NCBI GenBank assembly: GCA_905250885.1
Contig: CAJNOQ010000002.1
Span: 62,001 to 126,000, forward strand
Origin: Didymodactylos carnosus
Lineage: Eukaryota > Rotifera > Eurotatoria > Philodinida > Philodinidae
Length of the DNA stretch: 64,000 nucleotides
Reading direction: 5' to 3'
Shown here: in pieces, positions 49,037-62,465 of the stretch
Layout of the letters: each line of letters opens with the position of its first letter
How positions within the stretch are numbered: the first letter of the stretch is position 1
Notes under the pieces: model-generated
What the model saw: only the letters and a program-made list of their open reading frames with translations
What the model was told of the DNA's origin: nothing
Database searches by the model: none
Translations under genes and position numbers: made by a program

Positions 49037-49601
49037 CAGAAAGTAGATCGTATTTTTTTGTATTAAAAAATGATCGATAAAATTTCTAAGTTGAGTGGGA
49101 GAAAAGCATGAATCTTGAATCTTACCAAGTTTCAAGACGTTTCTTTGTCTATGTATCCCAGATACATCATTTAAATAGAGTAATGAGAGGGATAAACAGC
49201 TGTTTGAATAGTTAATAGATTAACATTTGATCAGTTACATAAAAATTTCTTACTAACTAAAAAACTGTTTTAATATTCAAGCGTATAATTGAACAGACTA
49301 GAAAATATTCGCTTGATGTTACATTACGTTAGGTTCATATTTAGACATACCATGATTAGTTAAGTAAAATATATCTATTGACCTTGTTCTGTTTGATTTC
49401 AGTACAATGGGTAGTCGTTTATATTAATAAAACGATACATATATGTCAGGTGTGCGATTGATACATTTAGTTATGGTTTTGAAACAGGATAAAATAGATT
49501 TCAATGTCGATCAAGCCATAAATAACAAGGTGTGTGTATATTCATATGCTTATAAAAGTTATTGTTTTTATTTTCTATATCTGCCTGTTAACTATATATT
49601 G
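49037..49601. other. intergenic stretch 3' of the His-rich gene
   Basis: No gene supported; it holds the presumed 3' untranslated region of the minus-strand gene that ends at 49602. Confidence 0.4.
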
Positions 49602-51321
49602 CTATCGAAAAGGAGTTTGAACATTAAACATCGGTGGTGGTAGAGCATGAGATGGAGCATGAGATGGAGAAGAGGGATGAGAGCCACCAAAGAGATGCGA
49701 TGCAACGCTCCTAACAGCACCATAATCGTGGTGTTGAGCAGGAGCTCCCATTACTTGTGTACCGAATGGTTGTCGATGTTGTAACGCATTCCAAACATGC
49801 TGAACAGCATTTACTCTATCAGTGTGAGATGGTGAATGACTACCATAAGGTTCTTCGTTCACTATACGACAAGAAGTCACTATTTCCCCGATAATGCGAT
49901 GACGAGGAGGTGCATAATTTGGCCCATAACAGTACGCTGGACACGGGCCATGGGAACTGTGATGGTGTTGATCGTCATAATGATGTCCAGAATGATGTCC
50001 ATGATGGTGTTCGAGATGATGTCCATGATGGTGTTCGGGATGATGTCCATGATGGTGTTCGAGATGATGTCCATGATGGTGTTCGGGATGATGTCCATGA
50101 TGGTGTTCGGGATGATGTCCATGATGGTGTTCGAGATGATGTCCATAATGGTGTTCGGGATGATGTCCATGATAGTGTCCGTGATGATCATAATGATGTT
50201 GATAATGTGGGAGTAGGGAAATGCCGCTTTTTGACAAGGCCTTGTTTATTCCTTGAATCTCTTCAAGGTTTAGAGCAGCGGCCGATCTGGTTGGATAATC
50301 ATGATGTGTATAAAGAGATCGATGGGAATTGTAGGGAACAACTTTTTCATATGAATAATCATCAAGTAACGAGACGTAACCTTTTCTTTTTATGTCACTC
50401 CCCGATATATCATGTCTCTGTAATAGGCTCGTTATACCACTATATTGATGGTCTCGAGACAAACATTCTCTCAGACAACTTTCAAATTGAGGCCAAGTAC
50501 CCTTGCCAAGATATGACGCATGACCATTGCGATCGACTCTCTCAAAAATACTTTGAATGGCTCTTGTTGTCCTTGGTCTATTTTCATCAACTAAATATGG
50601 TGTTGTTCTTCCTCTAGAGGATGATATTGTTATTGGTAGCTGAGTCGTGTTTTGTGGTGATGTTAGCCGTTTTCCGTATGTATTTTGCTGTTGCTTTGCT
50701 ACCCTTCCACCGGTATTTCTATTTGCATTTATACCTCGATTTGTTCCCGGTGATGGCGTAGATGAACTTGTTCCTGATTGGGACGTAGCCGTGGAAGCTG
50801 ACGATGCATTCGTACGACCGTTAGACTTAGCAGGATTTTTTGTCCCTAAAAAAGGCAATTTTTAAAGTTTTTCATACGTCTATCATCATAATGAATTTCA
50901 CAAGCAGAGGAAGTGATCGATTACAAATGCTTGGAAAACACAAACGACAAATAAAAGACGGCAGAAATTAGTCACATCTATAGTTTGAGAACCAAATTTG
51001 AGATGTATTGTGTTATACTCCTGAACACGAAGAATTCATACCTGTGGCACGTATATTTGGTGGCGAAAAACTATAATCAGTCTTTGACCGACTTGGGAAA
51101 CGTTGTTGTGATGTCGTTGTAAATTGTTGATCTCGTTGTTGGCGGGATTTATCGCCAAGTCTGTCATCAGTCGTTGATCCTTCATTTGCTTCATCGTATC
51201 GCGGAATCTCTTCTTCGTCAATAGATGATTGTCGGTCAATTGGTTTTACATCTTTACTTGAACCTTTAGTAGAACCACGCTCAGACGCTAAACTGGCGGA
51301 TATACGATCTTCACTTAGCAT
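49602..51321 (-). CDS. unknown protein with histidine-rich repeats, 507 aa, 2 exons
   Basis: Exons on the minus strand are 51321-51042 and 50845-49602 (GTATGA donor, TTTTTTAG acceptor, phase 1 on both sides). The N-terminal 130 residues are Ser/Thr/Arg/Asp-rich and disordered. The middle has a more ordered segment with AIQSIFERVDRNGHASYLGKG and FESCLRECLSRDHQY. Residues about 295-385 are a His array with an 8-residue period (HHGHHPEH/HHGHHLEH). The C-terminus has RIIGEIVTSCRIVNEEPYG, then NAVQHVWNALQHRQPFGTQ, and a Pro/His/Ser tail. No signal peptide or membrane helix. The array could bind Zn or Cu ions, but that is inference from composition. I do not recognise the family. Confidence 0.8.
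49975..50200 (-). repeat. 24-base coding minisatellite (His-rich)
   Basis: About eight to nine tandem copies of GATGATGTCCATGATGGTGTTCG(A/G)(plus-strand view), with single-base differences in places (CATAATGG, GATAGTG). Each copy encodes eight residues, HHGHH(P/L)EH. The A/G variant at one position alternates Leu and Pro between copies. Because 24 is a multiple of three, every frame on both strands stays open across the array, which creates long spurious frames. Confidence 0.92.
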
Positions 51322-52275
51322 ATTTCAACTTCAAAATCAGTTATGATTATCAAGTTAAACACTATTCATTTCTATGATGCGCATAAAAACGCTTCGGCTC
51401 TCTGATTTCATAAAAACCTAATTGTCTATGTAAAAGTCGAATTAAGAAAAGACCTTCATCAGAAAAAGAAAAAAATATGATTTTTATTCTTCAAAAACTT
51501 TTGTTTATTATTCGTATTTGTGTCTACATTAGAGGGCCAATATTGTTACTTTCTTCGTTTTATGTGAATGAAAAAAGATAAAAATGACCGTGAATTATAT
51601 GCATCGGAGCGTACATTTTTTTCGATACTCTAACAGTGTATGCTGTCAAAAACTTGGAATAATATCCTTGTATAGAAACTTTGATTGCAAACAAATATCA
51701 GCTGAGTATGAGGCTACTAAGAAGGAGATAAAACCTTAGCATCAGTACCCCAGGGAGTCAATTAGAATGGATAATAATTTAGTTAGTAAGATGCTCTGAT
51801 CATTTCATAAAGAGTTAGAGAATAGTATCACATAACTGTTGAACGTTTTAAGACATCTCTATCATTGAATAGTGAATTTTTAATTAAATTCTTTAAGACG
51901 TCTCTAAACGACACTAATTTCACCTGTATATGTAATAAGATTTGATCGACCAACTGTTATCAGTCCGCCTACCAGTTTTTTAATTCTATTTAATAGATTA
52001 ACAAATTTCATGATGATTGATTGTATCATTGAAACAAGCAGTTTTATATGTATTTTCAAAAAAGCAGAAGAGAGAATCAAAACCTATTTTGTTATCGTCG
52101 AATTGCTCTGTAGTCAAAAACCTTCGGAAATCAATCTAGTATTTCGTATTATTTTGCCAGGAACTCTATAGGTAAAAGAACATACTAAAATTCACAATTT
52201 TAGGTCGAAATTATAAGAGCCAGCACATCAAGTTCAGTCAGTAGGCTTTTCAAGTTCTTTATTTCCATTGTTGCA
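51322..52275. other. intergenic stretch
   Basis: No gene; it holds the presumed 5' leader and promoter of the His-rich gene at its left end. Confidence 0.4.
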
Positions 52276-52590
52276 GGACACCAAATCGAAACTTTTAAAA
52301 ACTTTCGTCAAAATCGATTGCTGATTCGTCTTCTCCATAGCCGATTATCTCGTATGCGATAACCTTTGAATCGGGGTATTACAGAAAAAATTTGCTCATC
52401 ATCTTACTCAAACATTTTCAAAAAAAGTCACTGCATCACTCAGGACCAGCGGCAAAACGATGTCGAAAAATTTTTCTGAAGTATCCCGATCCAAAAGTTA
52501 ACACGTACGAAATAGTCGACTATGGAGAGGACAAATCGGCAATCGATTTTGATGGAAGAAGTTTTTAAAATTTTACGATCTGGTGATATG
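52276..52590. mobile_element. palindromic element with ~130-base arms
   Basis: The left arm is 52276-52405 and the right arm 52459-52590, paired through CAAAATCGATTGC, CTCCATAG, GAATCGGGGTAT/ATCCCGATC and CAGAAAAA(A)TTT. The loop is about 50 bases. The right arm is closer than the left to the single-arm copy at 16811-16950 (both share GAC/GTC AAAAATTTCGACATCGTTT and the following GGTC). Two or more copies per window point to a moderately abundant family. Confidence 0.75.
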
Positions 52591-53761
52591 TCGATAATCT
52601 CACACACATTGAATTCAAAAATAATCGGTTGGAAGAAAAAAATACGGTGACGGTTAGTCACTATTTAATTAGTTTATTCTGGGGCATTAACAGCGTCTAA
52701 CAAAAAAGGTTACCAGCTAGATGTTTGCAAAGAAATTCAGCAGTTTTGTAATATAATATAAACATGTATGTATCTAAAGACAAAAAATAATGTGCATATT
52801 CGAAAAAAATGCGTTCGTTCTTCACGTAATTTACAAGATTTTCTGATATTTCATCAATGATATTAGCAGATAGACATCAGACTATCATTCAGTATATAAC
52901 ATTACGTTACAGATGGTCGGCTCAGTCGCTCTTTTTAAACCATTTTAAAGCATACCGAGCTCAGAAGATCAAATAGGGGTAGTTTCATATTTTGTGTTCT
53001 AGCAGTACTAGATAGAATGTCTTTAGAAAATAAGTTTAAACAAAAGTAATAGCTTCATTTTAGATTTGAAATGGTTGATATCTACTGATTGTTTTATAAG
53101 AATTTAAAAACACTGTTTTTTTAACCGTTGCTGTTATTCTCCAACCAGGGAGGATACAATATCTTAAAGTCACAAGATTTACTCCATATCTACAGCTTTT
53201 TGAGTTCTATTAAATGGTCTAATCAGCTCATTTTCGAAACCTTTCGTTAAAAGAAAAATCATTGTTCACAGAGCAGATTTCCTTTGTGACAGCACCTCGA
53301 TCAGGTTTCACATTATTTTTCGAAGAACGAAATATAAATTTTTATACAAATGGGCGCAGGCTACAGAAATAATATAATCTAAATAAAAATAAATGAGATT
53401 GATAGAAAGTAGAAGTTCCATAAAAATGAATACTACGTTATTCATCTCTGTTAATTATACAGGCCTCCGACTAGAAATTAGCGGATTACTTTTGAAAGTT
53501 CTCGTACAACAGCATAAATATTGATTCAAGTCAAACTTTTTCCTAATTTTCAAAGCTTCTTAAGAAACATTGAGCAAAAGCATTTTTTAAAGAGTAAACA
53601 AAATTAATTAAAAAACAATTGATGACAGGAAATGTTTACATTAAACATAAAAAATATACTCCTTAGAAAACAATTTCTTTGTATCAAAGTCTTGCATGTA
53701 GACTGTTTAATATACAAAAATAAAGGATAAAACGAAGTGTGCACTTGTATCATAAAAGGAT
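52591..53761. other. intergenic stretch 3' of radial spoke gene
   Basis: No gene supported. Confidence 0.4.
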
Positions 53762-56654
53762 TTAATCATCTCCCTCATCGTCTTCTAATTCTTCTTCATG
53801 TTCTTCTTCACCTTCCTCAGCCGCTTCTTCCTGACTTGCCTAAAATATACGAAATTGATGTATACCATGCATCGGGCTAGCGAAAACAAAGAGTGTTGGA
53901 TGGAAAATGTTGAATATAAAAAATATAACGAATTGATTTTGCGATACAGAATTTTAAGAAAGCAGCGTTCAAGCACAAACAGTTGATCTAAATTTTTAAC
54001 TTGTTAATTATTAATAACTTACTCTCGCTCGCGCTTCTTCTTCAGGCGATGGATCTTCTGTCTCACCAATATCAGGTCCATCTGTATATTCTGCAGCCGG
54101 TTCGGGTGGTACTGAAATATTTAAACATGGAAAAAATTTAATTAAAAAACAACTGATTGTAGTGATATTTTATCTTCGATAGAAAGAAAAAAACTTACAT
54201 TGCGGTCCGTAATCGGTCATTGCATATTTATGACCCCAACCTACATACAAATTTTCCCAAATCCTTAAAAAGAAGCGATAGACCATAAATGGGCATAATT
54301 ATTTCATAAAACCTACATTCCCCTCGCAAATGCATAAGCCCCTGGCCATAAATTACCTGAAAATAAAACATGATCATGATGAATGCTTGCTTCACTAAAG
54401 ACGTCGTAATTACTCACTTCTTACAAATGCACATGCATACTGAGGTATGAGTGTTGATGATATTTTTGCCGTCCATGGCCGAATACCATCAATTTCTGTA
54501 TCGGCACCGATTGGTGTCAGAAGTGGTGGCCCAGATTCCTAAAAAAGGGAGAGTAAATAAAAATTCGTTCTCAAGTCTCGCTATTTTTTCATCCTACCGG
54601 CTCGATTTCTTCGGATCCCTCAGCTAAAGTCAACATTAAGGATTACATTTAAGTTTATGCAAAATGCAAATAAAGATGATAGATATTACTGAAAATAACC
54701 TTTCATTTCCTCTTCTTCTTCTTCATTCTCTTCTCCTTTGTCAGAGTCTTGTTTTGGATTCCACCATTTCGTTCGACCTTGTGGTAATATATGTTGAACG
54801 TGATGTACCCAACCATTAAATTCCTCGTCAATCAGTTCGGACAGTGCGGCACCTGCAAAGTTAAGAATAAATATAGAAGCAACTTTTATTAATAAACTCA
54901 ACAATCCACCTTTGAATTCTTCATTATCTTGATAATTTTCTCTTCCTATAAAGAAACAAGAGAAAATGTAAGAGTGTATTACTATATATAATGCAAAAAG
55001 AATTACACAGCAACCATTTTTCTAAAACCGTATTATATTTTTCACTCACCGCCCTCTTCTTCAGCTTCCTCTTCTTCATCATTAAATTTGAATCTCCCAG
55101 CAGGACTGACATGTGTTGTAGCACTGATACGCGCAAGTTGAGCTCGTAAATAATGTTTTTCTACTCCAGGATCTAAACTTAAAATAGATTTTGAAATATA
55201 TATGCTTTACAAACATTGAAAAATTTACATGACGGATACGAATCTATTGTTCGATTCAAATCTCCAGTTAGAAATAATTTAATATTTCGAGCTTGTGATA
55301 TTTGAGCGGGAGTCACTTGTGGTAATTTTACCCATTGCATACCAGCTGAAATGAAAATAATGAGTATACAAAAAAATGTACTATAGTATCACAAATATTG
55401 ATCAGAGTTATACTCACGATGATTGCAAACATAATAAGATAATTTATTGACGCCGGTGCCTTTCTCTTCTTTTGGAACTTCTGGAGGCGGTTTAAACGTG
55501 GGTTTCGGTAGAGGATCTTCTTCCTGAATAGTGGCAAAAAAAACAACATCCATTTCATAATAGTTATAGCAGATGGAAAACTTAAAACCACTACAAACTT
55601 GTTCTTGTTCTTCGTCTTCAATTTCTTTGTCATCTTCGCTATCCTTTTGTTCTTCTTCGTCCTCTTCGTCGGCTGTATCATCATCTCCATGTTTCACCTT
55701 CCATCAAAAATGTATTTGTTGAAGGTTTGAATATTTAAAACACAACTCTATTAAAAGCGAGAATAATAATACCTCTGCAATATAATAATTTTTTTGAATT
55801 CCAAATATTTTGCCCCAGAATCGTACTTTTTCAAACTGATATTTGTCCACTAATTGTTTTAATGACAGCCAAATTCTAATAAAAACAATTATTTAAAGTA
55901 GAGACTACTTAAGGATTACTCTTAACATTTATAAACCTATATGTTTCTTCTCTTCCAAGACCAATCCCAGACTGCTCAAAATAATAGGCACATTCGAGTA
56001 GGTTTGGTAATGGTGATTGCAGTGCTTCATCGTCAAGTTCTTCTACATTATCACTTTTCTAAAAGCAAAAGGTTAACCACAATTAATTTCATCATATAAT
56101 GTTTATATTCTAAGAAAACGTTTGAATGAATATGAATAAGGTTTGTGGTTTTTTACATCAAATAATGGCTTTTGTTCTTCGGCTAAAGTATGTTCACTAT
56201 CAGGCGCTGCACGATCCCGTAATGTATCTTGTTGTGGACGAGATGCTTCGCTTTTTACATTTTTACTAATATCTTCAAATATATCTGCCGAATTGCGTGG
56301 TTGTTCGTTAAGCAATCGTGTTAAACAATGAGCAAGATGATCGTATCTAAGTAGAAAGAGTCACAGATAATGTGAAAGACGAGATTGTAAAAACGGAAAT
56401 GCATCTAATTTTTTGAGAAAAAATAATTAGTATACGTACAAATTTGTCCCATCTTTGGTTGTCGCTGCAAGTATATAGGCTTTAGCATCGATAAATTGTT
56501 TTTCCGTATCACCAGCTGCAGGGGAAGATAAACTTTGGTTTCGAAAATTTGTTTGATCTGGAAACGATCAAATGCATTAATTAAAGCAGCTCTAACATAT
56601 AATCACTCCTAAAATACCTGCTGAATTAGTCGAATTATACATAGTTGGCATCAT
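53762..56654 (-). CDS. RSPH4A: radial spoke head protein 4/6 homologue, 17 exons, 540 aa
   Basis: Exons on the minus strand are 56654-56618, 56557-56440, 56346-56157, 56058-55937, 55875-55773, 55697-55599, 55523-55418, 55345-55229, 55172-55050, 54945-54910, 54852-54700, 54623-54598, 54538-54418, 54356-54317, 54263-54199, 54111-54023 and 53839-53762; every phase joins. The Radial_spoke family core is clear: [123 protein letters not shown] and [11 protein letters not shown]. Acidic low-complexity stretches and an acidic C-terminus are typical. RSPH4A/RSPH6A (Chlamydomonas RSP4/RSP6) form the spoke head in motile 9+2 cilia and pass signals from the central pair to dynein. The 4A versus 6A split is vertebrate, so the symbol means the shared ancestor. 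Two exons are only 26 and 36 bases. Confidence 0.96.
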
Positions 56655-57284
56655 TTTCGATCACAAACTGATATAGTTGAATTATGTGTCTAATAAAAGG
56701 AGGAAGAATCGCTTCAACCTATAACTTGTTACCATTTGCTATGATGATATAAACATGTTGCTAACCAACTCCCTCCAGTTCCTCCTTCAGTATCTGTCGC
56801 TGTGTTTCTCGAAAACACTAGCTGTTTTCTCATGGTACAATTCACAATTAAATCTGTGGCCTAACAGGAAAAGTAACAGCTAATAAAGTTTCATTACAGG
56901 GTAAATGTCGCTAAGAGACTGCAATATGGCGACAAGTATTGCATTTATATACAACGGTTCATATTATTGAATTTTAGATTATGGCCTGTTATGTAGACAA
57001 ACAGAATAATGGACTACATCATTCAATTGTAGACTCGTGTTTCGAATAATCGAAACTGTCACCCACGGTTATGATCGTTATTAGGACTCTCAAACCGAAA
57101 CGAACTGGATTAGTTTGGTTCAACGAGAGAAATAACTAAGTTTTTTGAGATTTCTTTGAATCGTTTGGCGTAATATTTCAATTTACGAACCTCAAGTACA
57201 GCAAAAAAGGACCTCCATTTTTATAAAAAACGTTTTGGTACTATTCACAATGCTCTCAATCCATAGAGATGGGTATTGATCTTG
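56655..57284. promoter_or_regulatory. 5' flank of radial spoke gene
   Basis: The promoter of the minus-strand RSPH4/6 gene must lie here. I could not pick out a convincing X-box (RFX site) by eye. No other gene is visible. Confidence 0.4.
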
Positions 57285-57285
57285 T

Positions 57286-57441
57286 GTTCAAACACTTTAC
57301 CCACGCAGAGGGGCTAATAAATGTATCTGAGATGGATAATATCTCACCTATGTAGGTGGATCGGCATTAACATAAATGGATGACATATTACCCACGTCAG
57401 TCACATTCAGTAGCCCCTATGTGTGGGTAACGCATTTGAAC
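57286..57441. mobile_element. MITE with ~32-base terminal inverted repeats
   Basis: GTTCAAACACTTTACCCACGCAGAGGGGCTA at the left pairs with TAGCCCCTATGTGTGGGTAACGCATTTGAAC at the right, with five or six differences. A second CCCACG word occurs inside the right arm. The element is about 156 bases and non-coding. Confidence 0.65.
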
Positions 57442-57750
57442 AAAGAGAATCGAACACAGTGGATGTCAGTTTCAGTCATTTGGAATATGAATATTCACAA
57501 CGTATCACTTTGTCGCTTTTGTCTCTTAAGGGCTTCCATCCTGTCAAAAAAAGTCTATTTTCGAGATAAAAGGCGGAATCCTGACTAAATTTTCGCAGAA
57601 CCTAAGCTAGTCTAACTCAGATTAGATCATGCTAAATGTTTAAGCTTAAAAACTTTAGCTTTTCCAGAGTTATCTTAAAAATAGTGGTCAAAAAGTAAGT
57701 ATTTCCATTAACAAGATTTCTTTTCTGTTTTAGGTGGTAACACTGCTGCT

Positions 57751-57800
57751 TGTTTGGAAATTTAACTTTCTGTAATTACAGAAAGGTGAATTTCCAAACA
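57751..57800. repeat. 50-base near-perfect hairpin
   Basis: TGTTTGGAAATTTAACTTTCTGTAAT is followed at once by its near complement ending GAAAGGTGAATTTCCAAACA. Only two or three mismatches and almost no loop. It may be the collapsed relic of a foldback element. Confidence 0.75.
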
Positions 57801-60800
57801 ATTAGCAAGACGTTTTTTGAACTTTTATGATGAAACCTCTGGGAAAAATAAGTAGAGAAAATTTCGAAAATCTGACTCTATTAAGTCCTAGCCACACGTT
57901 TTCGCGTCATTTTAATATCAACCCGAGGTTTGTAACACTTCAAATAGAGGAGAAATCTAAGAAATGACAACACTTACTTTTCGAAAAAACGCTTTTGCGA
58001 TAGTGCACTTTAGGGCTTGTAAGTAAACTGCTTGTAACTTTTTAATAGAAGGTCACATAGGGTTGTGTTATATCTCATTTTAACCAGAAAAGGTTGCTCC
58101 ACAAATCTAGACGTTTAGAAAATAGTTTAATTGCATAAGTATCCTGCAAAAAGAATTTGAATAATTTATTTTTCGAGGTTTCTGAAAAATTTTCTAAAAT
58201 CGTAAAACTTTGTCTCACGAGTAGAAACCGATAAAGATTCCGAAAGCCTGGTCTATCCAACTCTGTACAAAATCGACCTTTTTTACACAGAATTCCTTAG
58301 TACAATTTCATTATATTCCAATTGGTCACTGCCAGAACAACATCGTCAGTAGACAGATGTGGCCAGATTAGGCTATCATTTTTAGAATCAGTATTAAAAA
58401 ATAGAATCTTTCATCAGCTGAACAGTGTGTAACTATTCTACTATAGACATTGATATAAAAGGTTTTTGCTAACGTTCAAAGTTGCTTGTAAAAATTATCC
58501 AATTTTCTTGAGATAATTAGTGAAATTAAACAAAATTTTATTAGTTGATGTCAACTGACGAATGTAATGTAATCTCATTTTTGCAGTTTTAAAAAATATT
58601 ATTAAATTTGAATATCAGTTGAGAAGACACTTATCCTTTCCTTACCAATCATAGAGAAAGTGAATATGTTTTTGAAATAGAATGTCTTTGTCGCCTTTTC
58701 CATGTGTTATGTCCAATCTGTTCGCATTTTTTTTATCACCTTAGTTATATACATCGAAAATTGTCATTGTATAGCTACTATACAGCTGCATATATGTATA
58801 TATAAAGTAAAACGATAAAGTTCTCTCTCCACCTACCTAATTAATATATAGGTGTGAAAATAATTTGTAAATACGATGGTTTGATCAAAGCCAATTGTTT
58901 GTCATTATGTCTAAATCAAGTTATTCACCTGCCTTGCTTGCCTTTACTTTTTGTGTAGATAATTAATAAGTATATTTTTGCCGACTCGATGAAATTGAGA
59001 CATATATTTCATCTCGAACAATTCACAATTTTAAAAAGAAAGACATACCGATCCGAGAGAATAAGATGACTAACGATCATTCTTCTTTCTTTCTTGTTTT
59101 GTATACTATTCAAATCACCTTATCACATTGTTATCAATTAAAAAAAATCAAACAAGAGGATAATAGTTTAACACTTATTTTACGACGAGATTTTAATCCA
59201 TAATTGTAGAAAAATCGTTCACACCAGTTTTTCAAAATTACACAATATCATTCATTACTTATGACCTTTTCTTTTTTTATTTCAAAAATTGCTCATTGAC
59301 ATATGATCATCTTCCAATATCTTACGCAAATTAAGTGAGTGTACAAATAGATAAACTCATCGTCTTTCACTTTCCTCATTGAATATGATTACAGTTATTT
59401 CATCAGTCGTTAATTCTTACTTATTCAAAATGAAGACAATGATTTTGAAATGTTTCTCTTGAATAAAGTTAAATATCAAGGGTTATGACAGTTAAGCGTG
59501 TTGATAAACGATTATATTGACTCTCTCTCTCTCTCTCTCGTTTTCTCTATTGTAGGTATATTTCTTTTTTTTAGCATAGAAATGAGATTATGATCCGCTT
59601 GCATAAAACGATATTTCATTCAGATCTTCTATCATTATACATTCAAAATCAGAATAATAATTGTTGTATATATCTATATATATAGCAAAGAACAATGTGT
59701 CAAAAATTAATAGCAAAAAAATAATGTAACTTTTAAAGTGTTTTCAAAAATAATAAGCTATTTGGTCATTACATATTAGATTATAACTCTCTCAAAAATC
59801 TTTTTATTTCTAATAAGATCAATGTTCAAAAGTGCAAAGAAAAGCTAAATTGATCTGTTAAAATATAATGTTAGACGATGACTATTGTTAATTCTATCCA
59901 TCTATTTTTAAATGTATTTCAATATTCATTATTCATTATTATTTACGTGTGTCTATAATAAAGTTGAGTGTACATTATGCTTATTTTTTTTGATTATTTC
60001 AAGACTTTGATTTAATTTTCTCCAATAAATAATAATAGAGAACACTAAAAAGAAACATATTATTCGATAAACATACTCTGTTAACATATTTTTACTTCAA
60101 TATTGAATCATTCTATTTCTTTTCATGTTCTTTTTTAATCGATTCTCTGATAGTGGTGCAATTGTTAAAGATCATGTCATGTGAATAACAAATATTAGAT
60201 GAAATGAGTCAGTTGATCAATGAATGATGATGACAACAAAAGATGGCAGGCGGCATAACAAATTTTTGTTTTTTCGTCTTGAAAAAAATGACAATAAAAA
60301 AATAATTTTATATTTCGCTAATAGTGTGTACACATTAAAATTTCTTTTCACAACGCAATTACTTTGATGACTTTGCGTCTACTATATTTAACAAATTTAA
60401 ATTTATCTTTTTAAAAATAAAACAATCATAATATATATCAATTGAAAAGGAGTACAACTTTTAAATTGCCAACATGCAAACATACCAATTCGATATTAGC
60501 ATGCAAAACTGTGTACTATGTGCATGTTCTATTTTGAAGATAAGTATCAAAAAATCTGTTATATAACTCATTAAAAAAGAAAACATTTAAAAAAAGAAAT
60601 TTACAATAACATACGGCACGCACAATATTTTACAGACATTGTTTAATATTTTAGTTTAACGGTAATAACATATTACTTTTTTTTTTAACGAAATATTTTT
60701 CTCTAATTTTAAATATGAATATAATTGTTCAATGAAAAATTTAAAATTTTTTAAATTTATAAACTCACATGTAATAACAGCTACAATTGTTTGCCAATTG

Positions 60801-62432
60801 GATGGATATACTATGTCATATTTTACTCTCGTCTACAATTACATCCAAATTAAGAAAGTAATAATAAATTAAAATTTGTAACAAGTATACTGTTGAACTT
60901 GTTGACTGCTACAACTTATCCATGTAACAAAGATTAGCACAAATAAACAAATTGACATCAGATTTTTTTTTTTTCTTTTTTTGTATGTAAATACATAGAT
61001 CTATCTCACTTTCTCTCTACTCTTTGCCGTTGATGAACGCCGATTTCAATAGTATATTTCACTTTAATTTATACCGCCTAGATTTAACAGGATTTATAAC
61101 TTGTTATTGTGTTGGTGATGAATAAAACTCAAAATTTGATATTGTAAATGTACCTTTTTGCCTTTAACAACGAAAGAAAAAAGAAAATGAATCTATTGTG
61201 ATAAGCGTATCTTCGCATGTTGTTCTTATTAAAATATTGGAAAGACAATTGACAATTGAGAGACAAAATAAATCCATTTTAATCAAATATAAATCACATT
61301 GAATCATTAACAATTATACAATACATTATTGTCAGTTCAAATCTATTCGCTCTTGCAACTAACCAATCACTCATTTATCCTGCAACAGCATTACATATAC
61401 ATTTATCGATATTGCTATTGATCAATTTTATATGTTTTCTGGTTTTATTTTGTCTTTGTAGCAAAATGTAATGAATTTGTAATTATTGTCAAGTTAATTT
61501 GATGTGAAAACAGCAGAAAAATCGTCTCTTATGTACATACTATATCATATAACATTATATCTATGTATATTTAATTCTGATTTGTGGTAGAGAGATCGAA
61601 TACGTGTCAAGAATCGTTGACTAGAGGATAAAAAATTTGTTGCAAAAATTTCCATCTATTGAACTTTTCTTTCGTTTCGTTCTTACTTACTTACTTACTT
61701 ACTTTTTTTTTAATATAACAGGCTAAAGTCATATAAGAGGATTAAACATGTCATCATGCACGTGAGTTCGCTACTTAACTCACTTGTTCTTCTCCACACA
61801 TACATGTATACAAAGCCGTTTTTTCAATAATGATACATAATCTTTACTCTTCTATACAAGATAAATACATGTGAGAAAAAATTTGAGACAAGAGAAAAAA
61901 AATCAAATTTTATCTTTGTCTTTTCGTCAAGTAAGAACAATTTCAAAATAAATCATTAGACTACTATAGTGGATTTATTTATCAGAAATAATCTTTCTAT
62001 TTATGAATTCTTAAAGTATTCTTAGAAACACACTAATCAAATGTTATTATTGATCTGTAAAAATATATCTTATCAAAAATGTAACAATGATTGGCTATTG
62101 AAAGATAGAAAGGTTTGGAATCATTTGTTTCTTTTTTTTTTTATGTATATTCTAGTTCAATCTTGCATCAACTTTTGATGTTAGACTAGGTTTTTTGGGT
62201 TTTTTTCTGCTAGAAATAGCTCAAATGTGACTCGAAACAACCACTATATTTATTCAACTGTACATGTGGTTGATATTACTTTTCAGCTTGACAAACTTTG
62301 TATAATTTACCATAGAATCGATAATCATTTTAATACATGTCACAATAAACTAAATATCATGTACACCTGAAGGAAGAAATTTGCATGTGTTTACCTGAAA
62401 TGTATATAATGAAACTCTTATAGAAGTTTCTT

Positions 62433-62465
<33 letters not shown>

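Noticed and set aside
49880-50191. 103-codon minus-strand frame with IPNTIMDI repeats
   Set aside because: Another frame of the same minisatellite, with nothing conserved outside it.
49910-50617. 235-codon open frame on the plus strand over the His-rich gene
   Set aside because: It is opened by the 24-base repeat, which has no stop in any frame. The minus-strand frame has a clean spliced upstream exon and ordinary codon use outside the repeat.
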